From positions 1 through 57,570 of the forward strand of contig JASNJN010000117.1 of assembly GCA_030180075.1 (NCBI GenBank): a DNA stretch of 57,570 nucleotides, read 5' to 3'. Positions 21,247-32,525 of this stretch are shown here, piece by piece. Source of the stretch: Mikrocytos mackini. Its lineage: Eukaryota > Endomyxa > Ascetosporea > Mikrocytida > Mikrocytiidae. Numbering within the stretch: position 1 is the stretch's first letter; every line of letters begins with the position of its first letter. Under the pieces are notes generated by a model, which searched no databases, was not told the DNA's origin, and saw nothing but the letters and a program-made list of their open reading frames with translations. Made by a program: the position numbers and the translations under genes.

Positions 21247-21545
21247 AATGCAACAATTTATATGAGTCAAAAACGTTTCATAACCTCCTTTCGAGGATAT
21301 TTGTGCTTCATGTAACATTTTTTAAAAATTTAACTTTTAATTCACGAGCCAGACTTAAACTAAACACAGCCAATATGACAAACCTTGAAAACTGTTCTTC
21401 AACCCACAATCCTTCTAATAGTACATTGCCCGAGGGTATTAGTTCCAAAGACAACACAGTCGTCACTACCACAGGAGATCAATATTCCACAACCAACGAC
21501 AGTTTAGGTCTTCTTAGTAACGAGCCCTTGGATTTAGGCTCTAAT
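21247..21545 (+). repeat. MULE 1 left TIR carrying a duplicate transposase start
   Basis: The repeat holds the promoter region, the ATG at 21375 and 57 codons beginning MTNLENCSST. They are nearly identical to the real transposase start at 25407. The frame then leaves the repeat and stops at 21582. Confidence 0.85.
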
Positions 21546-22249
21546 GTATTTACAGATGGCAAATTCCAACATACTAATTATTAATACTATTAGATTTAAA
21601 CATCTCTGATATAAACAACTGAATGGTGTCAATGGCTCAACTATTAAGTATGATATTTGCCTAAATGGGTAGACGGCTAATCTTATTGCCAATTTTATAC
21701 TGCAAACGAGGTACGAACAGAAAATAAACCAAGTATATACTAAGAAATAACATTTTCCTATGAATTTATAAGTTAAATCTATGAAAAGAATTTTGGAGCC
21801 AATAAATTAGATCATATTTACATGACTGCGGAGGAATATTTTCTATGAATAGAATGGACAAAACTTGTGGGACAGAACCAAGCTTTAGGTTAAGACTTTA
21901 ATGGTGGATATAAAAGAACATAATACACCATGGATGTTAAAGATAGGACAATACATTCATATAGTTAGTTCAAAATCTCGTATATATGAAAGATTCAACG
22001 GCCTACCCAAAAAACTTTATTAAATGATACAAGCGGTAAGAGGGTATTAAAAGAATCGAATAATTTAAAATTCATTAAGTTACGAATTTGGTTCATTGAA
22101 TGAATGAACAAACAAGAATGTAATTTAAATATAATAATAATATTATTAATATTAACTAGGTTTATATCATAAAATAGTTGATAATAATTAATTTTACTCC
22201 ATAAAAAGTTTATAAAAGGAAAGTTTAACTTCTTTGATTAATTAAATTA

Positions 22250-25200
22250 TTAAAATAAACAATACTTACAATACCAGTCGTCATTTTTATTCTGTGGCGG
22301 ATCACTTAAACATGGAATATGAGCCCAATTTTTGCAAATTCCACATGAAATCCAATCAATGAAAAATCCCGGCGCTTCGCATATAGTTAGAAAACAAACC
22401 TTACAGCAGTCCTTATCAATATTCCTTTTGTTTGTTGTCGTCCACGGGATTTCATTTTTATGGCGTCAAACTTTTGTTTGTTAAGTGATGTTTTATCCTG
22501 TAATTTTTGAGGTATACCCTTTCTGTTGATTTCTAACTGTTCATTTGAATATAGACTCGTAGAATCTAAACGATTCTCAATTTTCTTTAAAATAAAGTTA
22601 ATGCCATTGTTAATGAATTCGAGGATATCAGGTCTGGTTTGTATATCAATAATAGCGACAATTGTTTCCAATTTCTTCTTTATTACATTAGCCTTTGTAT
22701 CGAGTTTCTTAATTTCCGAATCTGTTTCACAGGTTAGTCGTTCTGGAAATTCGAAGAGTTGTTTATTGGCACTATGATTCTGTGGTTTATTCTCAATTTC
22801 ATGTTCTAAATGGCCCGCCTCCTTTTCGCTATTAGTTTTTCGTTATTTCTTCAATCTTGTTAAAATAAAACTAAACACAACCATATGTATGTGTTTACAT
22901 ATGTAATTCTTCTGTTTGAAGTAGGGACACGTGCATGTAACCTGATGATTACATATATGACACAGCGAGCACTCTTCTGCGCAACCATAACTACATCCGC
23001 CCGGTATATATTCTATGAAATATCCATTATATTTAAAAACATTCATAGTGTGTTCTGTAAAGTCAGCCTTATTCATAGTAAGAAGTTTATCATGGTTAGA
23101 TTCCGAAATATTTTGTCTATTTGATCTATTCGATTTAAATGGTAATAATTGTTGTCTAATCTGTTCAACGTATTTGTGGTTAACTATGGTTAATAAATTC
23201 TGTAATAAGTAATCCATTCTATTCTGAGTGTTGTTATTAAGATATAACCTTTTAAAACAGGAGAACCAACTCTCGCATAGATTATTTGTAGAAAAGGGTG
23301 CACCCAATCTTGAGTAAAGGGTCCATTTCGGTTTGCTATTATCGTAAGTGCGCATGAAATATTGATGGAAATTCTCATTTGTAGCTTTCATTGTCATTAA
23401 CAATTTCCCATACTCCTTATTAAACCTAGATTCACATTCGATACTCACTATATATGTAACCAGGTTCTGCATTATTGTTCTACTTTTCTCCGTCTTGCAA
23501 AATCTAAGTATATTTTTGAATAGACTTTTCTTAACATGGTATATACACCATAAATGTCTGGTACTTGTGTTAAAAATATTGCTCCAGGCATTTTAAAAGC
23601 CATTATAGCAATCTGACATAAGAAACCTAGGAGATTTAAACTCATTTATATTTCCTTAAATTTTCTAAAACAATATGTTAATAAATCCGTCCTTTCCGAA
23701 TTTGTAATTATAAATATAAAGGGAAATCCTCGCTGATTCCCGTCAATGACTAGTCCCACTATCAACAATATCCCATAGCGTGTGGTAGAATGGGTACTGT
23801 CGAAAAGAACACCCTTGCCACTGTACTTTTCAAAGGATTGTATCATCTCCGTTGTCGAAAAACTTATGATAAAATCATTATCATCCAGATTACTCCCGGC
23901 GCATTTCTCTGAAACATCCTTGTAAATTAGCATATCTATGTTTTTTGAAAACGTATTAAAGAGAATATGTCGTGTATTTTCCGAATCTTCTTGAAACATC
24001 TTCCAATTACACACAAGTTTTCCCTTTAAATACTGGATGTATCGTCTTGTTATAAGCATTTCTCTTTTCACATCCTGCTCTTCAAAATCAGATATCACAC
24101 CATTATAAATATGATCTACAGAAACTCCCATCTGTAATTTGTTTATGATCATATTTTTATGAAAGGGTGGCACTGCAACGTGGATCCAGTCAGGGTTGTG
24201 TATGTGCTCTAAGTTATCAGGGTTGTAAGGTAAAAACCGGATATTACCGTCATGTCATAAACCTTTTTGACGTTTTACCCGGCATAAACCTAAAATTTGG
24301 TAGGAACTAATTTTTGGAAGATTTTGGGGATCAAATTTTCGATTTTTAGCAAATTTTTATTTTTATATTTTATTACTTTGATTTTGGAGATTTTTGATTT
24401 TTCAGGAAATATTTTATTTCTAATCACCTGAGATTACGTTAAGTAATTCCAACTAAGATTATTTTTGGAATTTTTAAAATATTTTCAAAATATAAAATTT
24501 TAAGGTTTTTGACATGGTTTAATCCGGTTTATACCGGTTAAAACCCATGTCGTGTCATAAAGGGTTTATGCCTGTCATAAACGCAACCCTGTAAGTTATG
24601 CTGGACAGTAAAATGATTCTTGTTATTGAATGTAGAAGTAATAAAAGCGGGACACATACGTTGGCCATTCTTTCTATAGTTGCATTTATAATAACTTTTC
24701 TTTGGCTCCCTTTCTTCTTGTGAATTTGTCATTACCAGTGTATGATAAGACGTTTTTTGCTCCTCCCGAAGAAAAGCATCCAAATCGGCCTTTGTGTGGA
24801 AATGGTCTTTGTTTAAAGTCAATGTAAACCCATATAAAGAATTATAATGCTTGAGTATACTTTTAACTTGAGGAAATTGCATACCACATAATTTGCAATA
24901 TAGGCCACAATAAGTTCGTTTATCTTTCTTGATGGGTTCTGTAGCTAATTTGGTATCCCTGTCGACATTTGCTATCATATCTGTATTGTCGTTGTTTATT
25001 TTTTGTTGATTAATTAAATCCGCAGTGTGGTTATTAATGGAAATGATAGGACTAGGTTGACACTTTAAAACATGGTCACTGTTTGTGGTTTTATTCAAGC
25101 TGTTGTTAGACGTACCATGTGTTTTTATAGAACTATGGAAGCTTGTGTCAAAAATGGAAACGTCTTGTGTACAAGATTCTAGGTTATCAATGTTGGTCAA

Positions 25201-25407
25201 CCGTATACTGGCTTCAGTTTCGGTCTTAGGAATGAAGTTAGAGCCTAAATCCAAGGGCTCGTTACTAAAAAGACCTAAACTGTCGTTGGTCGTGGAATAT
25301 TGATCTCCTGTTGTAGTGACGACTGTGTTGTCTTTGGAACTAATACCCTCGGGCAATGTACTAATAGAAGGATTGTAGGTTGAAGAACAGTTTTCAAGGT
25401 TTGTCAT
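22250..25407 (-). pseudogene. MULE 1 transposase with SWIM and PHD-like zinc domains
   Basis: From the ATG at 25407: a Ser/Thr-rich N-terminus; a C2H2 finger (CKLC...H); a WRKY-GCM1/FLYWCH-type zinc motif (YKCN...CPAF...EHIHNP) now split by the MITE; the DDE core with FDSTHS (first Asp) and MSDCYNGF (second Asp); an ESWF block; a SWIM finger (CTCPYF...CKHIH); a coiled region; and a Cys-rich end C..C...CGIC..WAHIPCL...WYCKYC that looks like a PHD finger. Lesions: MITE at 24218, a frameshift near 23645, TAA at about 23595 (FKNAW became F*NAW), and a frameshift near 22425. Without these the protein would be about 900 residues. It is dead but readable. Confidence 0.88.
24218..24591. mobile_element. 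hAT-type MITE inside the MULE transposase
   Basis: The 374-bp element has ends CAGGGTTG / CAACCCTG and the perfect 8-bp duplication TAAGTTAT (24210-24217 and 24592-24599). Inside are repeated CATAAAC and AACCGGTT motifs. Removing it with one TAAGTTAT restores the transposase frame (TVQHNLEHIHNP). Confidence 0.93.
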
Positions 25408-25535
25408 ATTGGCTGTGTTTAGTTTAAGTCTGGCTTGTGAATTAAAAGTAGAATTTTTAAAAAAATGTTACATGAAGCACAAATATCCTCGAAATGAGGT
25501 TATGAAACGTTTTTGACCCATATAAATTATTGCAT

Positions 25536-26501
25536 TCAGTGTTATTCAACCTAGCGATATTAAATTAATAAAATTATTATTCAATTTGAAAATTAGACTA
25601 TTTAACTAATTTTATATATTAAGTAATATGATATATTTGATTGAATTAAAATCGTTTGTACATTGGTAAAAGAAGTTTATTTGTATGTTTATTTTCGGCT
25701 GATACCAAAGTTAATCTTTTAATTTGTAAATTACCCTGAAAACACTACAAATAAAGGTGGAAAAGCGTTCTCATTGTAAAACTTTATCTTGTTTGGGGTT
25801 TCTTCGTTGTTTTCCATTCAAATCCTCGAAAATAATATATGACGCCTATGTTGGGCGTTTGGAATTGGACATTTATTAATCGGTTCTAAAGCCTTTTGGA
25901 AGATGAGTACTTTGAAAACGAACTAATATAGTTTATATAGGTCCATTATATATACCCGTAACATTTCAACCAAAAATTTTAATTTTCAAACTACAAATGT
26001 GATTACCAAAGACACGAATGCAAACTACAGCTAATAACTTAAAGGTTGATTAAACTAAATGGAGATAGTTCATTACAACGAAGTTTTTGCATTTGTTGAT
26101 AGGGTATAGATGAATAAATACACAAAGACTCATAACATAACGACCTAGCTCTCTGAAATGAACCGAACAGAATCTTATACTATTGTCAGTTCTGTATATC
26201 TACAGCTTTGGAGAATGCCCCCATTAATTGTATACTTTTACATTCCAGACCCCACAATGAATCGAATTATAGTTACATTGAGTTTTATACGAAGAAAACA
26301 ATACATACGACAAAACGAATCGTTTCTTAAGTTGCTAAAAGACAAATTACAACTTATTAAACAAATTTGGTTGTATTGTGCAATTGTATAAGGAAGAATA
26401 GTATTTAAATATAGAAAAGATTTTAAACATTCGAATTTAAATATATAATTTATGACTTTATAGTACTATCATTTAATATAATTATTTAGTTATCTATTCG
26501 A
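25536..26501. other. AT-rich spacer
   Basis: No supported gene. A 77-codon plus-strand frame at 26158-26391 has no recognisable features. TTACCCTG at 25732 resembles a hAT end but has no partner. Confidence 0.35.
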
Positions 26502-28461
26502 TCAGATATCCTTGAGAAAACTAAACTCTTTAATGAACAACCTTTTCTTAATACTATCTACTTTAGTACGGTTTCTTCTCCAATCAAGGAATATTTTCAG
26601 TATCGAAAAGCTTTGTTCGATGGAACCATTTGAGGCATATAAGGTAGATAAATAGCAAAACAGTTCATTTAAAATTGGAAACGTCTTCTCGTGTTTTCGC
26701 CAAAACATAAAAGCATCTTTCTGATTTGTCTTTAGGCATATATATGCAGATATTTCTTCGTCAAATCCTGTAGGTGTTGTTATTGTTTGTGAGATTCCAT
26801 CAGAATCTAGGTTTAGGACTTTTGTTGCCATCTCGATACGCTCATCTACTCCTCTATATTCGTCTGGCAGATTAAAGAAATCCTGTGTGTCATCTTCCAT
26901 ATTGAATGCTTCTTCGTAGTGTTGTGAAGTGTGACTCCTGCAGTTGGTCTCTAACATTCCCAATAACTTTGTTGCAATCTTTTTAAGATCTTTACTGTTG
27001 GATTTCAATTCTTCTGTTGTGAAATAGTTAGAGGCTTGTGGAATCAGTAAGACAGTGGCGTTGAATATCATTTTGGATTTTGGATTTTCTAATATATACG
27101 TATCGATATATTTTTAAAAACAAGTGATAATCGGCCGACTGAACTCATCGCAGAATTGTGTTGAAAGTATAAGTTTTGATAATGATTTTTTAAGTTTTAT
27201 TGCTCTGTAATAAAATGATCCTAATAACAGGTACTATGTTCTAAAAACTTTGTTAACATGTAGAATGGTTTTAAAAGTTCTATTAATTTCTTTAAGTGTA
27301 AATACGTAATAGGGTTAATGGAAAGAGCTATATCACAGGGAATTTCATTGTTTTCTTCTATGATAGTAACAAAATTGGACCAATTTGCACATAATTTTTC
27401 GAGGTATAGATATAAAGAGTTCCATCTAATCTCTATGGGCATATTGTAGTGAAGGAGTTGAGTTTTATATTTGGCTTTTTTAAAGTAATTCCCAATTGAG
27501 ACTAAGTCTTTCAAGAATAAAGAAAGTTGATGGATTGACTTTATGGTGTTCTTTATTATGAGTTGGATTAAGTGAATATTACACCCAATGCTTAGTATTT
27601 CTTTACCTTCTGATATTGTTGGAGATAAATTTTCCATGTTTCTGGGTGTTATAGGCGGGGAATTTATTTATATAGGTAACATATCTCTTTCACAAAAATG
27701 TTTATAGGCGTTTAGATCTGTAAAGTTTGAGATGATATCCTTAAAGATGTCACAAAACAAAATCATTGCCGGACAGTTGTCAGTAGTCACTCCAACCATA
27801 CGATTCATATCTAGACCGAAACAAATGACCAGATCAACAAGGTACTTAGAAATTGTATTTGCAGTTTGATCTTGAAATTCCGTAACATCTAGTAATTTGC
27901 TAATCGTACTGTGGTTCTTTTGCAGTATTTTGATTTTTGTTCCAACTAAAATTTTGTTATTAGCTGTCCAAATATCCAGAGAAAAAGCAAAATACCAGTT
28001 GTTTTCCACAAATGAAGCGAAGTAAGATTTTAATTTGTTATATTCTTCTGTTAATAAGTTTATTAATGTTGTTCTTGAAGGAACTTGTATATGATCGAAA
28101 AAGCTTGATTTTAAGTTTAGAAAGAACAGGTCGTTGATAATATTGAAAGGAACTGTACTACTGCAAATAGCTGTCAAAAATATTTTGATTGACCTTTTTA
28201 CTAGTAGATTTGTTTTTTAGGAGGAAATGTAGGATAAGAGAAGTTGTGTTCAGTGCAATAGTCGGCAATTCTGTCTCTATGTATACCGAAAATATGAGTC
28301 TTTAAACTACTCAGGTATTCCCTGTAAACCTTGGTTTCCAAAGAACATATCAAACACGTATATTTACTATCGTTGTTGATAAAAAATTCTTCGGAGATTT
28401 GCTGTAGAGTAAGTTTTTTCTGTGTCATTTTTGTAAAATTTAAAATTTTAACAAGTTTCAT
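26502..28461 (-). pseudogene. hAT transposase (subfamily shared with 54.5 kb), frameshifted
   Basis: The minus strand reads from the ATG at 28461 (or the next at 28428): a BED finger (CLIC...H...H), then SLDIWTANN (first Asp), GVTTDNCPAM (second Asp), GCNIHLIQ, EIRWNSLY, and the dimerisation motif SNGSIEQSFS ending RRNR. The product is spread over four frames (28461-28201, 28177-27668, 27637-27221, 27071-26502), so there are at least three small indels or lost pieces. The same motif set with similar wording (SIDVWTSN, SDGCPAM, EIRWNSV, SNGPLEQSFS) is found in the 54.5 kb element. Terminal repeats were not found. Confidence 0.85.
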
Positions 28462-28861
28462 AAAATTTGCTATCGGAATAGAACGAGGACTTTTAAACGT
28501 TTACATGGTTTTTTTTAATAAGAAGATAAAATATAAAAAGATTATATTCCAAATCTGCGAAATTATATAAAATTCAAAAATTTTAATTCCAAAAAATCTG
28601 CACTAGCAAAAATTAAATCTTTGTAATGATCTTCAAAAATTTACATTTACAAATCTATCAATGTTATCAGTTATGCTCTATTAAAAATAAAACTAATTAA
28701 AAAAATTAAATTAATATTTATGTTGTAAGAATCTGAGAGCAAATGATTAACCTAATCAAATAATTAATTCTATTAAAAAGTGTTGTATACAAAATAATAG
28801 ATCAATAAACATCATAACGAATATACAAATAAATCTTCAGACAAAATTAAAAAAATTAATA
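28462..28861. other. AT-rich flank of the hAT relic
   Basis: No gene or clear repeat seen. Confidence 0.35.
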
Positions 28862-29212
28862 GGCAGAGTATATTTGCACATTAAATAAAAATTTTTATAT
28901 ATGTTTATTTTTACTCTAAGCGATGTATTTTGTTTCTCATCAAGTTTTAACAATGATTTGGGGGCTTAATTTTGTATTTATTGTCTTGATTAAAAATTTT
29001 CCTTTATAATCGGCGAATTTTCGGAATTTCTTCATTTAAAATTTGAAAATCGAAAAATGGTAACAAATAAATGTAATTTTTTTGGTAAAACAATTAAATC
29101 AAAAACCGAGCCCCAGATCTATGTTAAAATTTGATGAGAAACAACATAACTAATTGCGGCGATATTTGCACTCGAAATTTTTTCAAAATTTCTTGTGCAA
29201 ATATACTTTTCC
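28862..29212. mobile_element. MULE-type MITE with a 9-bp duplication
   Basis: This 351-bp element has inverted ends sharing AGTATATTTGCACA and the perfect 9-bp flanking repeat AAATTAATA (28853-28861 and 29213-29221). Inside, segments ending GGGGGCTTAAT and ACCGAGCCCC resemble those of the 44.8 kb MITE. Confidence 0.88.
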
Positions 29213-29267
29213 AAATTAATATTATAATACCAGATTATTAAAAAATTACACAAAATGACAACACTGA

Positions 29268-29345
29268 TTGCATTATATGTTAAGTCTTAAAAATTTGAAA
29301 ATAAATACCTACATTTTTCTTTTAAAAAATGTGCGTTTGAAGCTA
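29268..29345. repeat. Dispersed repeat matching 21176-21250 in reverse
   Basis: About 75 bases match, including TATATGTTAAGTCTTAAAAA and GTGCGTTTGAAGCTA. It shows what the left flank of MULE 1 looks like at another site. Confidence 0.75.
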
Positions 29346-29497
29346 AGTCAAAATAAAATAGGCTCAGGCAAAAATTTTAGTTGTTACTGTGTGTAACAGA
29401 AGAAGCATTACATATTTCTTTTAAAAATGAATTTTAATGATCATTTCATACCAAAACTGAATTTAAATAGACAGATAAAATCGTAATAAATCTTATG

Positions 29498-31013
29498 TTA
29501 ATTGTTATAGCTATTATTGAAAAGCAGTTTTTGGCATTCGTCTAGCTCTTTTTTATTTTCCTGAAAAAAATCATTTATATCATTCTTATTTAAAACCAAT
29601 AAAAATATTCCCCTACATTTCTTTGCAATAATATTTTCAATTTCATCATCACTAGTTACTTTTATAAAGGATTTACCAAATTCCAAATTTAATGCATCCA
29701 CTTTAAATTCCTTGTCTATATCAAAGACATGTAAATATATAATATACATGTGTAAAACTAAAAACTGATAGTAGTCATTAAAAGTCCTAAACCAATTCTG
29801 TAGAACAATCCTTTCTTTTTTAAATCTAACCCTGTCTCTTTCGCATATTCAACAAACAGATTTTCTTTGTTTTTAATTAACAGCTCATAAAGTGTTTGAC
29901 ATATTTCTTTGTTTTCTTTTGATTTTGATAATAACTTTGCATGTTCAATAATTTCAGATTTGAATAAAGTAGTTATTTGTATGCCAGCTAGCAAAATGAA
30001 CTGGAAATGTAATTGTTGGTACATGAATTTAAAGCAGACATGAGAATTTTGAGTGTTTTCCCTACCCGAGCCCGACCCGATTCGGGTCGGGCGGGTTCGG
30101 GTAGAAAATATAAATTTTTTGGTAGTAATTTATCATGTAATTTCAAAAATTCTGTTTAAATTTACACCAAAATATGAGTGGATGTTCAAATTTTCTTAGA
30201 CCTAAGGCCTCAAATACTCCATTGGGGATCTTTCCCACGTTTGCTTAATTGCTGGAATGTAAATCTGAAGTTTATATTATTATATTTTCTTTATTTTCAT
30301 GTTTCACGATTTGTTGAGAATTTTTAGCGATTTTGGGTCCTTCTTCCGCCCGAACCCGACCCGATCGGGTCGGTTATTCTCATGTCTGATTTAAAGTCAT
30401 CAACATCCCAGTTATGGTACTTTTCAAATTCCATAAAGTTTTGTAAGTAAACGGTGTCGAATTCACTATATGCCAGAAGCACCATTTTTACAAATCGAAC
30501 CAATGCCCATTTGTAAGTATAATTTGGGTTATTATCGTGTTTAAACTCTTTATTCAATTTGATAAACATTATTTCTATTTTTTCCGCATTATGGTAAGTT
30601 TGTAGTGAATTGCGTTTTGAATACTGTAGTAAGGTTCCTTGAAAAGATCTCCTGTCCACTTTCTGGGCTATATATAGTTTACGTAACAAGGAATTGTAGA
30701 GCTCTTTGAACTCATCTACGTATTGATCAAATGGAGTATCATCTTCTTTTATTGTTACTGGCTCAAACCGTTCGAGACGATCTATAGAACTGTGACAATC
30801 GTTCTTTATACCGGTACTTTCCCTTTTCTGGGTTGGGTTTGGTTTTTGTTGCATAGGTGGCTTGATTAAAGCAAATAGACACAGCCCAAGAAGGACAATT
30901 ACGATTATAATGTTAGAATAAAGAATAATTCGGTTTTTATTGTTCTTGTTTTGCTTTGTTTTTGTGGCCAGCTTCTGTTTGTAGTCCTTGAGGCTTCGTT
31001 TAAATGCGCCCAT
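29498..31013 (-). pseudogene. Unknown membrane-anchored protein A, interrupted by a MITE
   Basis: The ATG at 31013 starts a basic 30-residue N-terminus and one membrane helix (IIIVIVLLGLCLFAL), then a mostly helical domain. At 30389 the frame runs into a 354-bp MITE. Skipping the MITE and one target copy rejoins DDFKFMYQQLHFQF in frame. A second break, one base in the T-run near 29770, separates the last 80 codons (from YIIYLHVFD). The rebuilt length is about 380 residues. The domain aligns with protein B (31219, divergent neighbour): FMYQQLHFQFILL with FIYQKLHLYYIML, NLFVEYA with NLFIKYS, YLHVFD with YLFLFE. AAATTT occurs twice at 31032-31043, 19 bp before the ATG. The family is not recognised. 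Confidence 0.8.
30035..30388. mobile_element. hAT-type MITE inside gene A
   Basis: The 354-bp element has 13-bp perfect inverted ends CAGACATGAGAAT and the perfect 8-bp duplication ATTTAAAG (30027-30034 and 30389-30396). Subterminal CCCGACCCGA/TCGGGTCGGG palindromes occur at both ends. It cuts the coding sequence of protein A. Confidence 0.95.
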
Positions 31014-31218
31014 TTGATTTTTTGATTTTTGAAATTTAAATTTCAAATGGTATTTTCCTTAAAACAGCAGTTTCGAGCAGCATATTGCTTAAATAAAACA
31101 GGACGAACCATGTCTTTAGAAGTTATTCAATGTATCACCATATTTCTTCAGATTCAAGATTCAATAGTTTCAAATGAACTACAAAATTAATTAATCACAA
31201 TTTAAAGAAGTTCAAACA

Positions 31219-32369
31219 ATGAAGTACTCTTTCAACAACAAACAGAACAGAAATGTATCAAACAAAAGGCATCTTATCATCAGTATCGGAGTTTTGTTAG
31301 TGGTAGTGGCATTAGTAGGAGTTATACTCTATTTTGTCTTTGTACACAGGAAAGAAACCAAAGGAAGTCAAAATAACATCATTAAGAGCACAAGTAACTC
31401 TAACATAGCGTTGGAAATCGGGAAGTGTACTAAGTCCGACAAAACAAAATTGAAGTTGTTACCGAAAATTTCCACAACACAGTCCAAAGTATCTTTTCTA
31501 TGTTACATAGCAATACAGACCAGGAGGACTACGAAACTTTATTAAACTTTGCTTCTGTACAAAGTGTTGAATCATTCAACGCATTCAAGAATATAAAAAC
31601 TAGATATGATTGGATAAACAATGACATTAATTTATACAATTCGGATTATCGTATAGATAAAATAGTTAACTTAGAAGAACAGACCTATAGATTATACAGA
31701 ACAATATACAGTTATGTTAAAATGATTCGTATAGCTATGTACAGCTTTGATGTGGGAAACGTTAAACCTTTAAATGCTTCAGAGAACTTAAGGTTTATCT
31801 ATCAAAAATTACACCTTTACTACATAATGTTAATCACATTCAAAATGATTAACGCGTTAAAAGTAATCATTGGAGAAAGTTTAAGTGTAAGAAATAATCA
31901 TACAAAGCTCATTGAAATATTTGAAGGAATAAATTACTTCTTTGACAAATCTAAAGACAATTTATTTATAAAGTACAGCGGAGGTGTGACCTATCAAGAA
32001 GACGGAAAAACTCCCGAGCTAAAATACATTTTGAAGAGTTTGATGGAGTACCGAAGAGTATTGATTTTAATGCTTTACAATGTTTACCTATTTTTGTTTG
32101 AAGTTAACGAAAATACAGAAGTGGTGAGCGTTAACAAGAAGTTTTTAAAAGAAATTTGGTACAGCTTTTATAGTCGCGTAGAAAGGAAAGAAACAGAAGA
32201 AAACTTCCAAATTAGAGTGGTTAATTCATGCAAGAATATATTTATAAATTTGGTTAAAGATGACAGAAAAAACAACTTCTTTAAACTAGACCATTCTGTG
32301 TTCGAAGATTGTAAGATCAAAGTTTTAGATAAAGGAATTTTGGAACGTTTGACGTTGGATGAGTACTAG
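31219..32369 (+). pseudogene. Unknown membrane-anchored protein B (paralogue of A), one frameshift
   Basis: The ATG at 31219 begins a basic stretch and a membrane helix (IISIGVLLVVVALVGVILYF). The frame shifts once in the A-run near 31447; adding one A lets KSDKTK continue into IEVVTENFHNTVQSIFSM and on to the stop at 32369, giving about 383 residues. Topology and length equal protein A: short cytosolic N-terminus, one helix, then a helical domain of about 320 residues outside or in the lumen. The two genes are head to head, 205 bp apart. The single indel could also be a sequencing error in a homopolymer, in which case B is an intact gene. No known family was recognised. Confidence 0.75.
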
Positions 32370-32525
32370 TTTCGGATTAAATAAATATTAATTTAGATTT
32401 TCGTCTATTTCAACGCTGTGTTAGCTTGGGAATATGTGTATATAGATTTGGTGTGAATAGTTAAGTTCTATACAGGATATTATTATCCGTTCGAAGTGTT
32501 ATGTCAATAATAGATCGAGTTCTCA

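Larger units (their letters stand above)
21247..25535 (-). mobile_element. MULE 1: Mutator-like element with coding terminal inverted repeats
   Basis: The element has about 295-bp terminal inverted repeats (21247-21545 and 25237-25535) around a minus-strand transposase. The outer ends read AATTTATATG(A/G)GTCAAAAACG. The flanks taatgcaac and attgcattc may be a worn 9-bp target duplication. The partly matching sequence at 29268 reads across the joint without the element. The interior from 21560 to 22250 has no recognisable gene. A 374-bp MITE has landed in the transposase. Confidence 0.8.
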
